A DNA stretch of 64,000 nt from Falsiroseomonas ponticola. GTDB lineage: Bacteria; Pseudomonadota; Alphaproteobacteria; Acetobacterales; Acetobacteraceae. Below are positions 43,310 to 52,086 of this stretch, one piece after another. The notes beneath the pieces are model-generated. The model was given only the letters and a program-made list of their open reading frames with translations, ran no database searches and was not told where the DNA came from. A program made the position numbers and the translations under genes. Every line of letters begins with the position of its first letter. Within the stretch, counting starts at the first letter, position 1. The DNA lies in assembly GCF_016805305.1 (NCBI RefSeq), contig NZ_JAERQN010000008.1, positions 248,001 to 312,000 on the forward strand. Reading direction: 5' to 3'.

Positions 43310-43779
43310 CGCCGCATCACCGACCGCACCGCGGCGAGGATGCCGGCATAGCCCGTGCAGCGGCAGAGGTTGGAGGAGAGGCGCTCCACCATCTCCGCCT
43401 CCTCCATCGCCGGGTTCTCCTCCAGCATCGCGGTCGCCAGCATCAGGAAGCCCGGCGTGCAGTAGCCGCATTGCAGCGCATGGTGGTCGGCGAAGGCCTG
43501 CTGCAGCGGATGCAGCGTGCCATCCGGCGCGGCCAGGCCCTCCACCGTGCGGATCGCGCAACCTTCCGCCTGCACGGCCAGCACCAGGCAGGCCCGCACC
43601 GGCGCGCCATCCATCAGCACGGTGCAGGCGCCGCAGACGCCGTGCTCGCAGCCGAGATGCGTGCCCGTCAGGCCGAGATCCTCGCGCAGCGCCTCCGCCA
43701 GGGTGCGTCGCGCCTCCACCGCGATGGTCGCGGCGCGGCCATTCACCGTGAGGCGGACCTTGTGCAGCGTGTCGCTCAT
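43306..43779 (-). CDS. 2Fe-2S subunit (CoxS-like) B
   Basis: 157 residues. Motifs GCEHGVCGACTV, QCGYCTPGFL and NLCRCTGYAG supply ligands for two 2Fe-2S clusters. Highly similar to the set-A subunit, which points to duplication of the whole three-gene unit. Four-base overlaps on both sides. Confidence 0.95.
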   Translation of the reverse strand: MSDTLHKVRLTVNGRAATIAVEARRTLAEALREDLGLTGTHLGCEHGVCGACTVLMDGAPVRACLVLAVQAEGCAIRTVEGLAAPDGTLHPLQQAFADHHALQCGYCTPGFLMLATAMLEENPAMEEAEMVERLSSNLCRCTGYAGILAAVRSVMRR

Positions 43780-44642
43780 GCCGCCAGCGCCTGCGTCATG
43801 GTGGCGGCGGCGAGCGCGCGGGAGATGACGGCGCGCAACAGGGCGCGGCGATAGGGCGCATCCTCCATCGGATCGCAGGCGGCGGCAGCGGCGCGGCCGG
43901 CTTCCTCGGCCAGGGCAGGGGAGGGCAGGCGGCCCTCGACCAGTGCTTCGACGGCCACCAGGCGGCGCGGCACCGCCTCCACGCCGCCGATGCCGATCCG
44001 CGCGTCCCTGATGCGGCCCAGCGCATCCTGCCGCAGCACGACCAGCGCCATGGCCTGGGCAAAGTCGCCGGCGCGGCGGGCCACTTCCTCGAACCCCCAG
44101 CGCGCATCATCGGGCAGCAGGGGCAGGGTCACGGCGCGCAGCATCTCATCCGGCGCCAGCGCCGTTTCCAGCGGGCCGCGCAGGAAGGCGCTGGCATCGA
44201 TCAGGCGTTCACCGCGCACCGACACCGCCTGCATCGTCGCGCCCAGCACGACGGCCACCAGCGGCCATTCGGAAGCGGGATCCGCGTGGCAGAGGCTGCC
44301 GCCGAAGCTGCCGCGGGTGCGGATGGGCCAATGCGCGATGTGGCGCACCACGCCTGCCATCAGCGCGCCGAGCGGCCCTGGCGCGACGGGGCGATGGAAG
44401 GCGGCGTGGCGCACCAGCGCGCCGATGCGCAGCGCGTCATCCTCCACGCGCAAATCGCCGAGCTCCGCAATGCCGTTGATGTCCACGAGGTGCGGCGGCC
44501 GCGCGACGCGCAGCGCCATCGCAGGCAGCAGGCTCTGCCCGCCGGCGAGGATGCGGCCATCCAGCGGCGCCACCTCGGCCAGGGTCGCCATGGCCTCCGC
44601 CAGCGTGGCGGGGCGATGCCATTCGAAGGGCGGCGCCTTCAC
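43776..44642 (-). CDS. FAD-binding subunit (CoxM-like) B
   Basis: 288 residues from GTG 44642, which follows a GGAG by about nine bases and starts VKAPPFEWHRPATLAEAM, the family beginning. FAD motifs are AGGQSLLPAMALR and SFGGSLCHADP. An in-frame reading further upstream crosses the palindromic promoter and is rejected. It is the first gene of the minus-strand operon. Confidence 0.93.
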   Translation of the reverse strand: MKAPPFEWHRPATLAEAMATLAEVAPLDGRILAGGQSLLPAMALRVARPPHLVDINGIAELGDLRVEDDALRIGALVRHAAFHRPVAPGPLGALMAGVVRHIAHWPIRTRGSFGGSLCHADPASEWPLVAVVLGATMQAVSVRGERLIDASAFLRGPLETALAPDEMLRAVTLPLLPDDARWGFEEVARRAGDFAQAMALVVLRQDALGRIRDARIGIGGVEAVPRRLVAVEALVEGRLPSPALAEEAGRAAAAACDPMEDAPYRRALLRAVISRALAAATMTQALAA

Positions 44643-44693
44643 GCCTGCTTGCTCCGCCGCGGCGGCGCCATGATCGTCTCCCGGCCTGCCGGC

Positions 44694-44709
44694 TAATGTC
44701 CTGACATTA
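44694..44709. promoter_or_regulatory. Palindromic operator 1 (perfect)
   Basis: TAATGTC-CT-GACATTA is a perfect 7-bp palindrome with a 2-base centre. It lies 52 bases upstream of the set-B FAD subunit start. A second near-identical copy is about 83 bp away. Palindromes of this type bind GntR/FCD or MarR-type dimers; no such regulator gene is adjacent. Confidence 0.65.
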
Positions 44710-44751
44710 GAAGGGAGGTTATCCTGGGTGGTCAAGCGGTGAAACCGGCTG

Positions 44752-44782
44752 TTGACAGCCCTGCCCGCTCTCTCGCTATTGT
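44752..44782 (+). promoter_or_regulatory. Candidate sigma-70 promoter of the acyl-CoA synthetase operon
   Basis: A consensus TTGACA at 44752-44757 is followed, at a wide 19-base spacing, by TATTGT at 44777-44782; a weaker GCTATT lies at 17 bases. The -10 region overlaps operator 2, so a bound repressor would block it. Confidence 0.5.
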
Positions 44783-44791
44783 CCTGACATT
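44778..44791. promoter_or_regulatory. Palindromic operator 2
   Basis: ATTGTC-CT-GACATT repeats the operator-1 sequence with one mismatch to perfect symmetry. It overlaps the proposed -10 of the plus-strand promoter and lies 29 bases before the ATG at 44821. The centre-to-centre distance to operator 1 is 83 bp, near eight helical turns, so two bound dimers would face the same side of the DNA. Confidence 0.65.
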
Positions 44792-44820
44792 CAGGAAACC
44801 CAGGCGGCACACCCACCGGC

Positions 44821-46479
44821 ATGGCCCACACAATGCTTACATTGCTGGACCCGGATCGGCTGCGCCAGGGTTATGATTCCGGCTTCTGGCGCAAGGAGAC
44901 GCTCTACGCCCGCGCCGCCGCGCAGGCCGCGCGCGCGCCGGGCGCCATCGCCATCCGCGACCGCCGCCGCGCCATCAGCTGGGCCGCGCTGGTCGCCGCC
45001 GCGGATGCGCTGGCCGCCGATCTCCGCGCCGCCGGGCTGCGCGCGGGCAACCGCGTGGCGGTCTGGCTGCCGAGCCGGGTGGAGACGCTGGTCGCGCTGC
45101 TCGCCTGTTCGCGCGACCGCTATGTCTGCTGCCCCTCCCTGCATCGCGACCACACGGTTGGGGAGGTCGTGGAACTCTGCACCCGCATGCGCGCCGCCGC
45201 GCTGATCGCGGAGGCGGGCTACGGCGCCGATGCGCAGCGCCACGATATCTTCGCGGTGGCGCAAGGCATCGCCACGCTGCGGCGCGTGCATCGCCTGGCG
45301 CCGCTGGATGACAGCGCGCAAGGTGCCTGGGCCGGGCCCGTGCTGGAAGAGGCGCCGGATGCCGCGCCCATCGCCGCGCCGGATGGCGTGCTCTACCTCG
45401 CCTTCACCAGCGGTACGACCGGCGCGCCGAAGGGCGTGATGCACAGCGACAACACGGTGCTGGCCAATGCGCGCGCCATCATCGCGGATTGGTCGCTGAC
45501 CGACCGCGACGTGATCTGCACGCTGAGCCCGCTGTCGCACAACCTTGGCTTCGGCTGCATCGTGATGGCCTGCGAGACAGGCTGCGAACTGGTGCTGCCC
45601 GATTTGCCGCGCGGCGCCTCGCTGCTCGACCGCGTCATCGCCACCGGCACCACCTTCCTCGTCGGCGTGCCGACCCACGCGATCGACCTGCTGGCCGAGA
45701 TCCGGAAGCGCGGGGAGAACCGCGTCGGCGCGCTTCGCGGCTTCCGCATCTCCGGCGCCGCCGCGCCGCAGAAGGTGGTGGCCGACCTGCTGGCGCATGG
45801 CGTCACGCCGCAGAGCGGCTATGGCATGACGGAGGCCTGTTCCACCCACTACACCCTGCCCGGCGATCCGCCCGCCCTCATCACCGGATCCTCCGGCCGC
45901 TGCGCCCCGGGCTATGAGGTGCGCGTCTTCTCCCGCGACGATCCGGATCGCGAATTGGCCCCCGGCGAGGTCGGGCAGATCGGCGGGCGCGGCACCAGCC
46001 TCATGCTCGGCTACTACGACGACCAGGCCGCGACGGAGGACAGCTTCAACCGCGCCGGCTGGTTCATGACGGGCGACCTCGGCTGGGTGGATGAGCAGGG
46101 CTACATCCGCATCACCGGCCGCAAGAAGGACGTGATCATCCGCGGCGGGCACAACATCTTCCCCGCCAAGATCGAGGGCCTCGCGATGCAGCACCCGGCC
46201 GTGGCGCGCGCGGCCGCGATGCCGGTGGCGGATGAGCGGCTGGGGGAGCGCGTCTGCCTCGCCGTCATGCTGAAGCCGGGCGCGGCGCTGGAGGCGGAGG
46301 CGATGCTCGCGCATCTCGATGCCGCGGGGCTGTCGCGCTACGACATGCCGGAATACTGGCTGCCGGTCGCGGAGATTCCGCTGACGGCCAGCGGCAAGAT
46401 CCTGAAGCGCGCGGTGCAGGCGGAGCTGGAGGCCGGGCGCCTCTCGCCCGTGCCGGTGCGCTTCAAGGCCAGCGCCTGA
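44821..46479 (+). CDS. Acyl/aryl-CoA synthetase (AMP-binding enzyme)
   Basis: 552 residues of the ANL superfamily. The P-loop is LAFTSGTTGAPKGVMHSDN; later motifs are SGYGMTEACSTHY, GWFMTGDLGWVDEQG and the hinge RKKDVIIRGGHNIFPAKIE. The catalytic lysine region is LTASGKILKRAV. Such enzymes activate fatty or aromatic acids as CoA thioesters. It is the first gene of the plus-strand operon and would commit a carboxylate to breakdown. The next gene starts at TGATG. Confidence 0.92.
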   Translation: MAHTMLTLLDPDRLRQGYDSGFWRKETLYARAAAQAARAPGAIAIRDRRRAISWAALVAAADALAADLRAAGLRAGNRVAVWLPSRVETLVALLACSRDRYVCCPSLHRDHTVGEVVELCTRMRAAALIAEAGYGADAQRHDIFAVAQGIATLRRVHRLAPLDDSAQGAWAGPVLEEAPDAAPIAAPDGVLYLAFTSGTTGAPKGVMHSDNTVLANARAIIADWSLTDRDVICTLSPLSHNLGFGCIVMACETGCELVLPDLPRGASLLDRVIATGTTFLVGVPTHAIDLLAEIRKRGENRVGALRGFRISGAAAPQKVVADLLAHGVTPQSGYGMTEACSTHYTLPGDPPALITGSSGRCAPGYEVRVFSRDDPDRELAPGEVGQIGGRGTSLMLGYYDDQAATEDSFNRAGWFMTGDLGWVDEQGYIRITGRKKDVIIRGGHNIFPAKIEGLAMQHPAVARAAAMPVADERLGERVCLAVMLKPGAALEAEAMLAHLDAAGLSRYDMPEYWLPVAEIPLTASGKILKRAVQAELEAGRLSPVPVRFKASA

Positions 46480-47465
46480 TGCGCGCCGCGATCGTCCGCC
46501 ACTTCGGCACGCCATCCGAGGTGACGGCGATGGCGGAGCTGCCGCGTCCCATCCCCGGCAGGGGCGAGGTGCTGCTGCGGGTCAAGGCGGTGTCGCTGAA
46601 CTATGTGGACCTCGTCGTCATCAGCGGCCGCTACCAGTTCAAGCCCGCTTTGCCCTTCACGCCGGGCAAGGGGCCCGCGGGCATCATCGAGGCCGTGGGC
46701 GAGGGCGTCACGGCCTGGAAGCCCGGCGACCGCGTGCTGGCGATGGCGGAGATCGGCAGCTATGCCGAATACGCCCTCGCGCCCGCCGACCAGTGCTATG
46801 CGCTGCCGGATGCCATGCCCTTCGCCGATGCCGCCGCCATGGCGCTGGCCTATGACACCGCCTGGTTCGCGCTGCATGAACGTGGCCGCTTGCAGGCGGG
46901 GGAGACGGTGCTGGTGCTGGGCGCCTCCGGCGCCGTGGGCCATGCGGCCGTCATGCTCGCCAAGGCCGCCGGCGCGACCGTGCTCGCGGGCATCACGAAT
47001 CCCGCCAAGGCCTCCATGCTGGTGGATGCCGGGGCGGATGCCATCATCGACCTCGCGGCGCCGGACCTTCGCGACAACCTGCGGGACCAGGTGAAGGCAG
47101 CCACGGGCGGCGGCGCCGATGTCGTCATCGACATGCTGGGCGATCTCTACTTCGAGGCCGCGCTGCGCGCGCTCGCCTGGCGCGGGCGCCTCGTCGTCGT
47201 GGGCTTCGCCGGCGGGCGGATCCCGGAGGTGAAGGCCAACTACCTGCTGGTGAAGAACATCGAGGTCAGCGGCCTGCAGATCAGCGACTACCGCAAGCGC
47301 CGCCCCGCCGATGTCGCCGCCTGCTTCGCCGCGATCTTCGCGCTGCATGGCGCGGGGAAGGTGCGGCCGATGCCGATGGAGACCATGCCGCTCGAGGATG
47401 TCGCGCAAGCGCTCGGCCGGCTCGCCACGCGCCAGGTGGCCGGGCGGCTCGTGCTGCTGCCGTGA
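46479..47465 (+). CDS. Quinone oxidoreductase-like MDR dehydrogenase
   Basis: 328 residues of the medium-chain dehydrogenase family without structural zinc. Motifs: FTPGKGPAGIIEAVGEGV and the NADPH fold GASGAVGHAAVMLAKAAGAT. Members reduce quinones, enones or enoyl-CoA. The stop of the synthetase and this start share TGATG. A role in reducing an unsaturated CoA intermediate is inference. Confidence 0.92.
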   Translation: MRAAIVRHFGTPSEVTAMAELPRPIPGRGEVLLRVKAVSLNYVDLVVISGRYQFKPALPFTPGKGPAGIIEAVGEGVTAWKPGDRVLAMAEIGSYAEYALAPADQCYALPDAMPFADAAAMALAYDTAWFALHERGRLQAGETVLVLGASGAVGHAAVMLAKAAGATVLAGITNPAKASMLVDAGADAIIDLAAPDLRDNLRDQVKAATGGGADVVIDMLGDLYFEAALRALAWRGRLVVVGFAGGRIPEVKANYLLVKNIEVSGLQISDYRKRRPADVAACFAAIFALHGAGKVRPMPMETMPLEDVAQALGRLATRQVAGRLVLLP

Positions 47466-47482
47466 GGGGGAATGGAACCGCG

Positions 47483-48211
47483 ATGACGCATGACCAGGCC
47501 GTGCAGAAGCTGATCCTGGCCGGGAAGATCCTGGTCCACCAGGGCCAGGGCGACATGACGCGCGGCCATGTCTCCGTCCGCGTGCCGGGGCGCGACGACC
47601 TCTTCCTGATGAAGCCCAACGGCATCGGGATGGAGGAGATGACGGTGGAGAACATCCTCCTCACCGGCCTCGATGGCGTCGCGCAGCGCGGCCAGGCGCG
47701 GCAGCACAGCGAGGTCTTCATCCATTCGGAGATCCTGAAGGCGCGGCCCGACGTGAATTGCGTGGTGCACACGCATCCCGTCCACCTCATCGCGTTGTCC
47801 GCCACCGGCAAGCCGCTCCGCCCGCATTGCCAGGGCGGCGCCATCTTCGCCGATCGCCTGCCGGTCTTCGACGCGACCATGCAGCTGATCCGCGACCCCG
47901 CCATGGGCGCCGCCGTCGCGCGCGCCCTCGGCCCGCACATGGCCGTCTCGCTGAAGTCCCACGGGCTCGTCATGGCCTGCGCCAGCATCGAGGAAGCGAT
48001 CGTCTTCACCGTGATGCTGGAGGAAGCCTGCCGCATCCAGCTGCTGATCGAGGCCGCGGGCGGCGCCGCCCCCGAATACCCGCCGGAGGATGTGGCGCTG
48101 CTGCGGGAGGCGCAGTCCGCACCGGGCATGATCCTCGCGAACTTCGCCTATCTCGGGCGCCTCGCGACCGGCAGCGCCCTGCCGCCCAGCCTCGCCGGCC
48201 TGCCCGCGTGA
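47483..48211 (+). CDS. Class II aldolase/adducin-family protein
   Basis: 242 residues. The zinc site is VVHTHPVHLIALS, after the EVFIHSEILKARPDV helix; a later His is in SLKSHGLVMA. ATG 47483 is preferred; GTG 47462 would overlap the previous stop but adds seven unconserved residues. Family members include aldolases, dehydratases and decarboxylases; here a retro-aldol or decarboxylation step in the same pathway is plausible. Confidence 0.9.
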   Translation: MTHDQAVQKLILAGKILVHQGQGDMTRGHVSVRVPGRDDLFLMKPNGIGMEEMTVENILLTGLDGVAQRGQARQHSEVFIHSEILKARPDVNCVVHTHPVHLIALSATGKPLRPHCQGGAIFADRLPVFDATMQLIRDPAMGAAVARALGPHMAVSLKSHGLVMACASIEEAIVFTVMLEEACRIQLLIEAAGGAAPEYPPEDVALLREAQSAPGMILANFAYLGRLATGSALPPSLAGLPA

Positions 48212-48238
48212 CCCGTAGCGCCGTATCGGAGACCGTCC

Positions 48239-49552
48239 ATGCGTGAGATGCATCTCCTCGCCTATCTGAAGACGGGGCCGACCGCGAACCACATGGGCGC
48301 CTGGCGCCACCCGGATTCGGACCTGCGGGACATGCTGGACCCCGCGCGCTACGAACACATCGCCCGCGTGCTGGAAGCGGGCTTCTTCGATGGCCTCTTC
48401 TTCGCCGATGGCCTCGGCCTGCATGACATCTACAAGGGCGGCTTCCACACGCGCCTCGAACTCGGCGGGCAGATCAGCTTCCTCGACCCGATGATGGTGC
48501 TGCCGCTGATGGCCCGCGCCACGACGCATCTCGGCATCGGCACCACCCTCTCCACCACCTTCCACCAGCCCTACAACCTGGCGCGCACCCTCGCCTCGCT
48601 GGATATCCTGTCCGGCGGGCGCGTCGCCTGGAACATCGTCACCTCCACCCGCAACGAGGAAGCGCGCAATTTCGGCATGCCGGAACTGCCGCCGCGCGAC
48701 CTCCGCTACGACATGGCGGATGAGGTGGTGGAAGCCTGCTGCGCGCTGTGGGAATGCTGGGATGAAGGCGCCATCGTCGCCGACAAGGATCGCGGCATCC
48801 TGGTCGATTCCAGCAAGGTCCGCTACGCCGACTACAAGGGCAAGTGGTTCAGCACCCGCGGCCCGCTGACCATCCCGCGCAGCCCGCAGGGCCGGCCCGT
48901 GCTGATGCAGGCCGGCTCCTCCCCCCGCGGCCGCGCCTTCGCCGCGCGCTGGGCGGAGATGATCTTCTGCCCGCAGCACACCAAGTCGGACATGCAGTCC
49001 TTCTATGCCGACATCCATGCCCGCATGGCGGCGCTCGGCCGCCAGGCGGAGGATTGCGTCATCATGCCGCAGATCGAGGTGGTGATCGGGGAGACGGAAT
49101 CGATCGCGGAGGAGAAGGCCTCCTTCCTCGAATCCCTCGTCGATCCCGAACTGGTGCTGGCCGCGCAGTCCAGCGCGCTCGGCGTCGATCTCGCGGCGAA
49201 GGTGGAAGACGTGGCCGAGGCCGCGGAGAAGCGCGGCACGCAGGGCATGCAGGGCTCCATGGACCGGCTGAAATCGGTGATGGAGAAGGAAGGGCTGAGC
49301 TTCAAGCAGGCCGTGCAGAAGTCGCACCGGGACATGATCTACGGCACGCCGCAATCCGTGGCCGACCAGATGCAGGACCTGTTCGAAAGCCGCGCCTGCG
49401 ACGGCTTCGTCGTCTCCCAGATGGTCTTCCCCGCCTCGCTGGAACAGTTCTGCCGCACCGTGGTGCCGGAACTGCAGCGCCGCGGGATCTTCCGCAAGGC
49501 GTATCGCGGGCGCACCCTGCGGGAGAACATCCGCGCGACACCGAAGGGCTGA
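48239..49552 (+). CDS. LLM-class flavin-dependent monooxygenase (NtaA/DszA type)
   Basis: 437 residues of the luciferase-like fold, in the long NtaA/SnaA/DszA branch: FFDGLFFADGLGLHD, GTTLSTTFHQPYNLARTLASLD and GRVAWNIVTSTRNEEARNFG. The FMNH2 comes from a separate reductase, not seen nearby. These enzymes cleave C-N or C-S bonds or oxidise heterocycles using O2. Location between a CoA ligase group and a peptide-type importer suggests oxidation of an imported nitrogen- or sulfur-containing compound. Confidence 0.93.
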   Translation: MREMHLLAYLKTGPTANHMGAWRHPDSDLRDMLDPARYEHIARVLEAGFFDGLFFADGLGLHDIYKGGFHTRLELGGQISFLDPMMVLPLMARATTHLGIGTTLSTTFHQPYNLARTLASLDILSGGRVAWNIVTSTRNEEARNFGMPELPPRDLRYDMADEVVEACCALWECWDEGAIVADKDRGILVDSSKVRYADYKGKWFSTRGPLTIPRSPQGRPVLMQAGSSPRGRAFAARWAEMIFCPQHTKSDMQSFYADIHARMAALGRQAEDCVIMPQIEVVIGETESIAEEKASFLESLVDPELVLAAQSSALGVDLAAKVEDVAEAAEKRGTQGMQGSMDRLKSVMEKEGLSFKQAVQKSHRDMIYGTPQSVADQMQDLFESRACDGFVVSQMVFPASLEQFCRTVVPELQRRGIFRKAYRGRTLRENIRATPKG

Positions 49553-49581
49553 ACGAACCACGAAGCAAGGGAGCCGGGACC

Positions 49582-51117
49582 ATGACGAGCATCGACAGGC
49601 GTCATTTGTTACTGGGCGGGACATCGCTGCTGGGCGCCGCCGCGCTGCCGGCATCCGCCCAGGCGCCGGAGCCGCGCCGCGGCGGCACGCTGACCGTGGG
49701 CTTCGACGACAATGCCCGCACGATGGACCCGACCTTCTCCATCCAGTTCTCCGAACGCCAGGTCCTGTTCCTGATCTACAACACGCTGACCACCATCGGC
49801 ACGGACTTCTCCATCCAGCCGGAGCTGGCGCGCAGCTGGACGATCGAGAATGCCGGCCGGCGCTACGTGCTGCGCCTGCAGGAAGGCGTGAAGTTCCATG
49901 ACGGCACTGACTTCAACGCGGAGGCGGTGAAGTACAATCTCGACAGGCGGCTCGACGAACGCGTGAACTCGCCCCAGCGCAGCGTGCTGCGGCCGGTGAT
50001 CGAGAGTGTCGAGGTCGTGGCGCCGCATGTCGTCGCCATCAATCTCCGCACGCCCTATCCGAGCCTGCTGGCGGACCTCGCGGATCGCGCCGGCCTCATG
50101 GTCTCCCCCACCGCGGCGGAGCGGCTGGGCCAGGATTTCGGCCGCAACCCCGTGGGCACCGGCGCCTTCACCTTCCGCCAATGGGTGCAGGGCACCTCCA
50201 TCACGCTGGAGCGCAACCCGAACTACTGGGAACCGGGCCGGCCCTATCTCGACCGCGTCGTCTTCCGCAGCATCCCGAACCAGATCATCGGGATGCAGCG
50301 CCTGATCGTGGGCGAGGTCGATTACGTGGACAGCCTGACGCCGGAGCATATCCGCCAGGTGGAGGGCCGGGACGGCATCGTGGTGCAGCAGGCCCGCGTC
50401 GGGCGCTGGTATTCGCTGCAATGGCAGGTGGACAAGCCCCCCTTCAACAATCCGCTGCTGCGCCGCGCCATCGCCCATGCGCTGGACCGGGACCGCATCA
50501 ACGCCATCACCATGGGCGGCCGCGGCACCATCGCGAATGGGCCGGTGCCGCCGGGGCTCTGGTGGTCCTCCCCCGACAGCGTCGTGCACAATCATGATCC
50601 CGCCCGCGCGCGGCAGCTGCTGGCGGAAGCCGGCATCGCGCCGGGCACGGAGATCACGCTGGCCGCGCCTTCCGACCCGCTGCTGCGGCAGATCGTGCAG
50701 CTGGTGTCGGAACAGCTGGGCGCGGTCGGGCTGCGCGTGGCGCTCGCCCCCGTCGCGCAGTCCGAATACTACGCCCGCACCGTGCAGCGCGCGATCAACT
50801 TCACCCCCATGGCCTGGACGCAGCGCGCCGACCCCGACGGGTTGTTCTTCATCCTGTTCCACAGCCGCGGCTTCGCCAATTCCACGGGCTACAACAGCCC
50901 GGACCTCGATGCCGCCCTCGATGCCGCGCGCGCCACGACGGATGTGGAGGAACGCAAGCGTCTCTACGCCCGCGCCAAGGAGATCGTGGTGACGGACCTG
51001 CCCTATGTACCGCTCTACTTCGCGGCGGAATACGCGGCCGTCAGCCGCCGCATCCAGGGTTGGGTCTGGACGCCGGACCAGATCCCCCGCTTCCGCTACG
51101 CCTGGCGGGCGTCCTGA
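49582..51117 (+). CDS. Family-5 ABC substrate-binding protein (DppA/OppA-like)
   Basis: 511 residues. Leader with a double arginine (IDRRHLLLGGTSLLGAAALP) and cleavage after SAQA. Mature family motifs: GGTLTVGFDDNARTMDP, LARSWTIE and VKFHDGTDFNAEAVKYNLDR. ATG 49582 is preceded by AAGGGAGCCGG. It feeds the permease/ATPase genes that follow. Despite the name, such systems often carry glutathione, opines, nickel or other small solutes. Confidence 0.94.
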   Translation: MTSIDRRHLLLGGTSLLGAAALPASAQAPEPRRGGTLTVGFDDNARTMDPTFSIQFSERQVLFLIYNTLTTIGTDFSIQPELARSWTIENAGRRYVLRLQEGVKFHDGTDFNAEAVKYNLDRRLDERVNSPQRSVLRPVIESVEVVAPHVVAINLRTPYPSLLADLADRAGLMVSPTAAERLGQDFGRNPVGTGAFTFRQWVQGTSITLERNPNYWEPGRPYLDRVVFRSIPNQIIGMQRLIVGEVDYVDSLTPEHIRQVEGRDGIVVQQARVGRWYSLQWQVDKPPFNNPLLRRAIAHALDRDRINAITMGGRGTIANGPVPPGLWWSSPDSVVHNHDPARARQLLAEAGIAPGTEITLAAPSDPLLRQIVQLVSEQLGAVGLRVALAPVAQSEYYARTVQRAINFTPMAWTQRADPDGLFFILFHSRGFANSTGYNSPDLDAALDAARATTDVEERKRLYARAKEIVVTDLPYVPLYFAAEYAAVSRRIQGWVWTPDQIPRFRYAWRAS

Positions 51118-51150
51118 CGCCTTGCGGCAGCGCCCGGGCCATTCCGCGCC

Positions 51151-52086
51151 ATGATCGGCTTCGCGCTGCGGCGCCTGGCCTGGGTGCTGCCGAACATCGT
51201 CATCCTCACCTTCCTGCTCTTCGCCACCACCAGCGGCTGGCTCGGCAGCCCCGCCGCGATGATGCTGGGCACCGATGCCTCGCCCGCCGCCATCGCGGAA
51301 CTCAATGCCCGCTTCGGCTTCGATGATCCGATCGTGGTGCAGTATCTCCGCTGGGCGGGCGGCGCGCTGACCGGCGAATTCGGCCGTTCCTACAGCACGC
51401 AGCAGCCCGTGGCCGCGATGATCGCGCCGGCCTTTCCCGTCACCATCGAACTCGCCTTCTGGGCCATCCTGCTCGCCGTCGTCACCTCGGTCGGGCTGAA
51501 CAGCCTGGTGGTGGCGCGGCGCCTGATCGGCGCCGTCAGCACGGGCTTCAGCATCATCGGCGTCACCATCCCCAACTTCATGCTGGGCGCCACGCTGATC
51601 ACCATCTTCTCGGTCTGGCTGGGCTGGCTGCCGACCACGGGCTGGGTACCGTGGGAGGATGGGGCGGGCCTCCACCTCAAGCACCTCATCCAGCCCGTCG
51701 TCACGCTCTTCGCCTTCTATTTCGGCTCCTTCAGCATGGTCTATCGCGCGGAATACCGCGCGGTGGAACGCCAGCTCTTCGTCCGCGTCGCCGCCGCCAA
51801 GGGGCTGTCCGACAGCGCCGTCTCCTTCCGCCATGTCCTGCCGAGCGCGGTGCTGCCCGTCATCACCTATGTCGGCCTCACCCTCGGCCAGCTCGTCGGC
51901 GGCGCGGTGGTGACGGAGACGGTCTTCTCCATCCCCGGCCTCGGGCGCCTCTTCGTCACGGCCATCGGCAGCTACGACTATCCCGTGATGCTGGCGGTCG
52001 GCAGCATCATCCTGGTCGGCGTCATGGTGACGAACCTGCTGGCCGACCTCGCGCTGGCGGCGATGAACCCGCAGATCCGGCTGTGA
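51151..52086 (+). CDS. ABC transporter permease (DppB-like)
   Basis: 311 residues with about six membrane spans and the EAA-type loop YRAEYRAVERQLFVRVAAAKGLS. N-terminal FALRRLAWVLPNIVILTFLL and the LGGAVVTETVFSIPGLGRL end are typical of DppB. Its stop overlaps the next permease GTG by four bases (GTGA). Confidence 0.94.
   Translation: MIGFALRRLAWVLPNIVILTFLLFATTSGWLGSPAAMMLGTDASPAAIAELNARFGFDDPIVVQYLRWAGGALTGEFGRSYSTQQPVAAMIAPAFPVTIELAFWAILLAVVTSVGLNSLVVARRLIGAVSTGFSIIGVTIPNFMLGATLITIFSVWLGWLPTTGWVPWEDGAGLHLKHLIQPVVTLFAFYFGSFSMVYRAEYRAVERQLFVRVAAAKGLSDSAVSFRHVLPSAVLPVITYVGLTLGQLVGGAVVTETVFSIPGLGRLFVTAIGSYDYPVMLAVGSIILVGVMVTNLLADLALAAMNPQIRL

Noticed and set aside
43310..43561. Upstream extension of the set-B large subunit
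   Set aside because: Those codons overlap the 2Fe-2S gene out of frame and are not conserved; ATG 43309 gives the family start.
36765..44642. True aerobic carbon monoxide dehydrogenase
   Set aside because: Neither large subunit has the AYxCSFR copper loop; they carry RGAG and RAPG types instead.
44749..44757. Operator 2 plus the TTGACA as a heat-shock or sigma-54 promoter
   Set aside because: No sigma-54 GG-N10-GC pair or heat-shock pattern; it fits a sigma-70 promoter.
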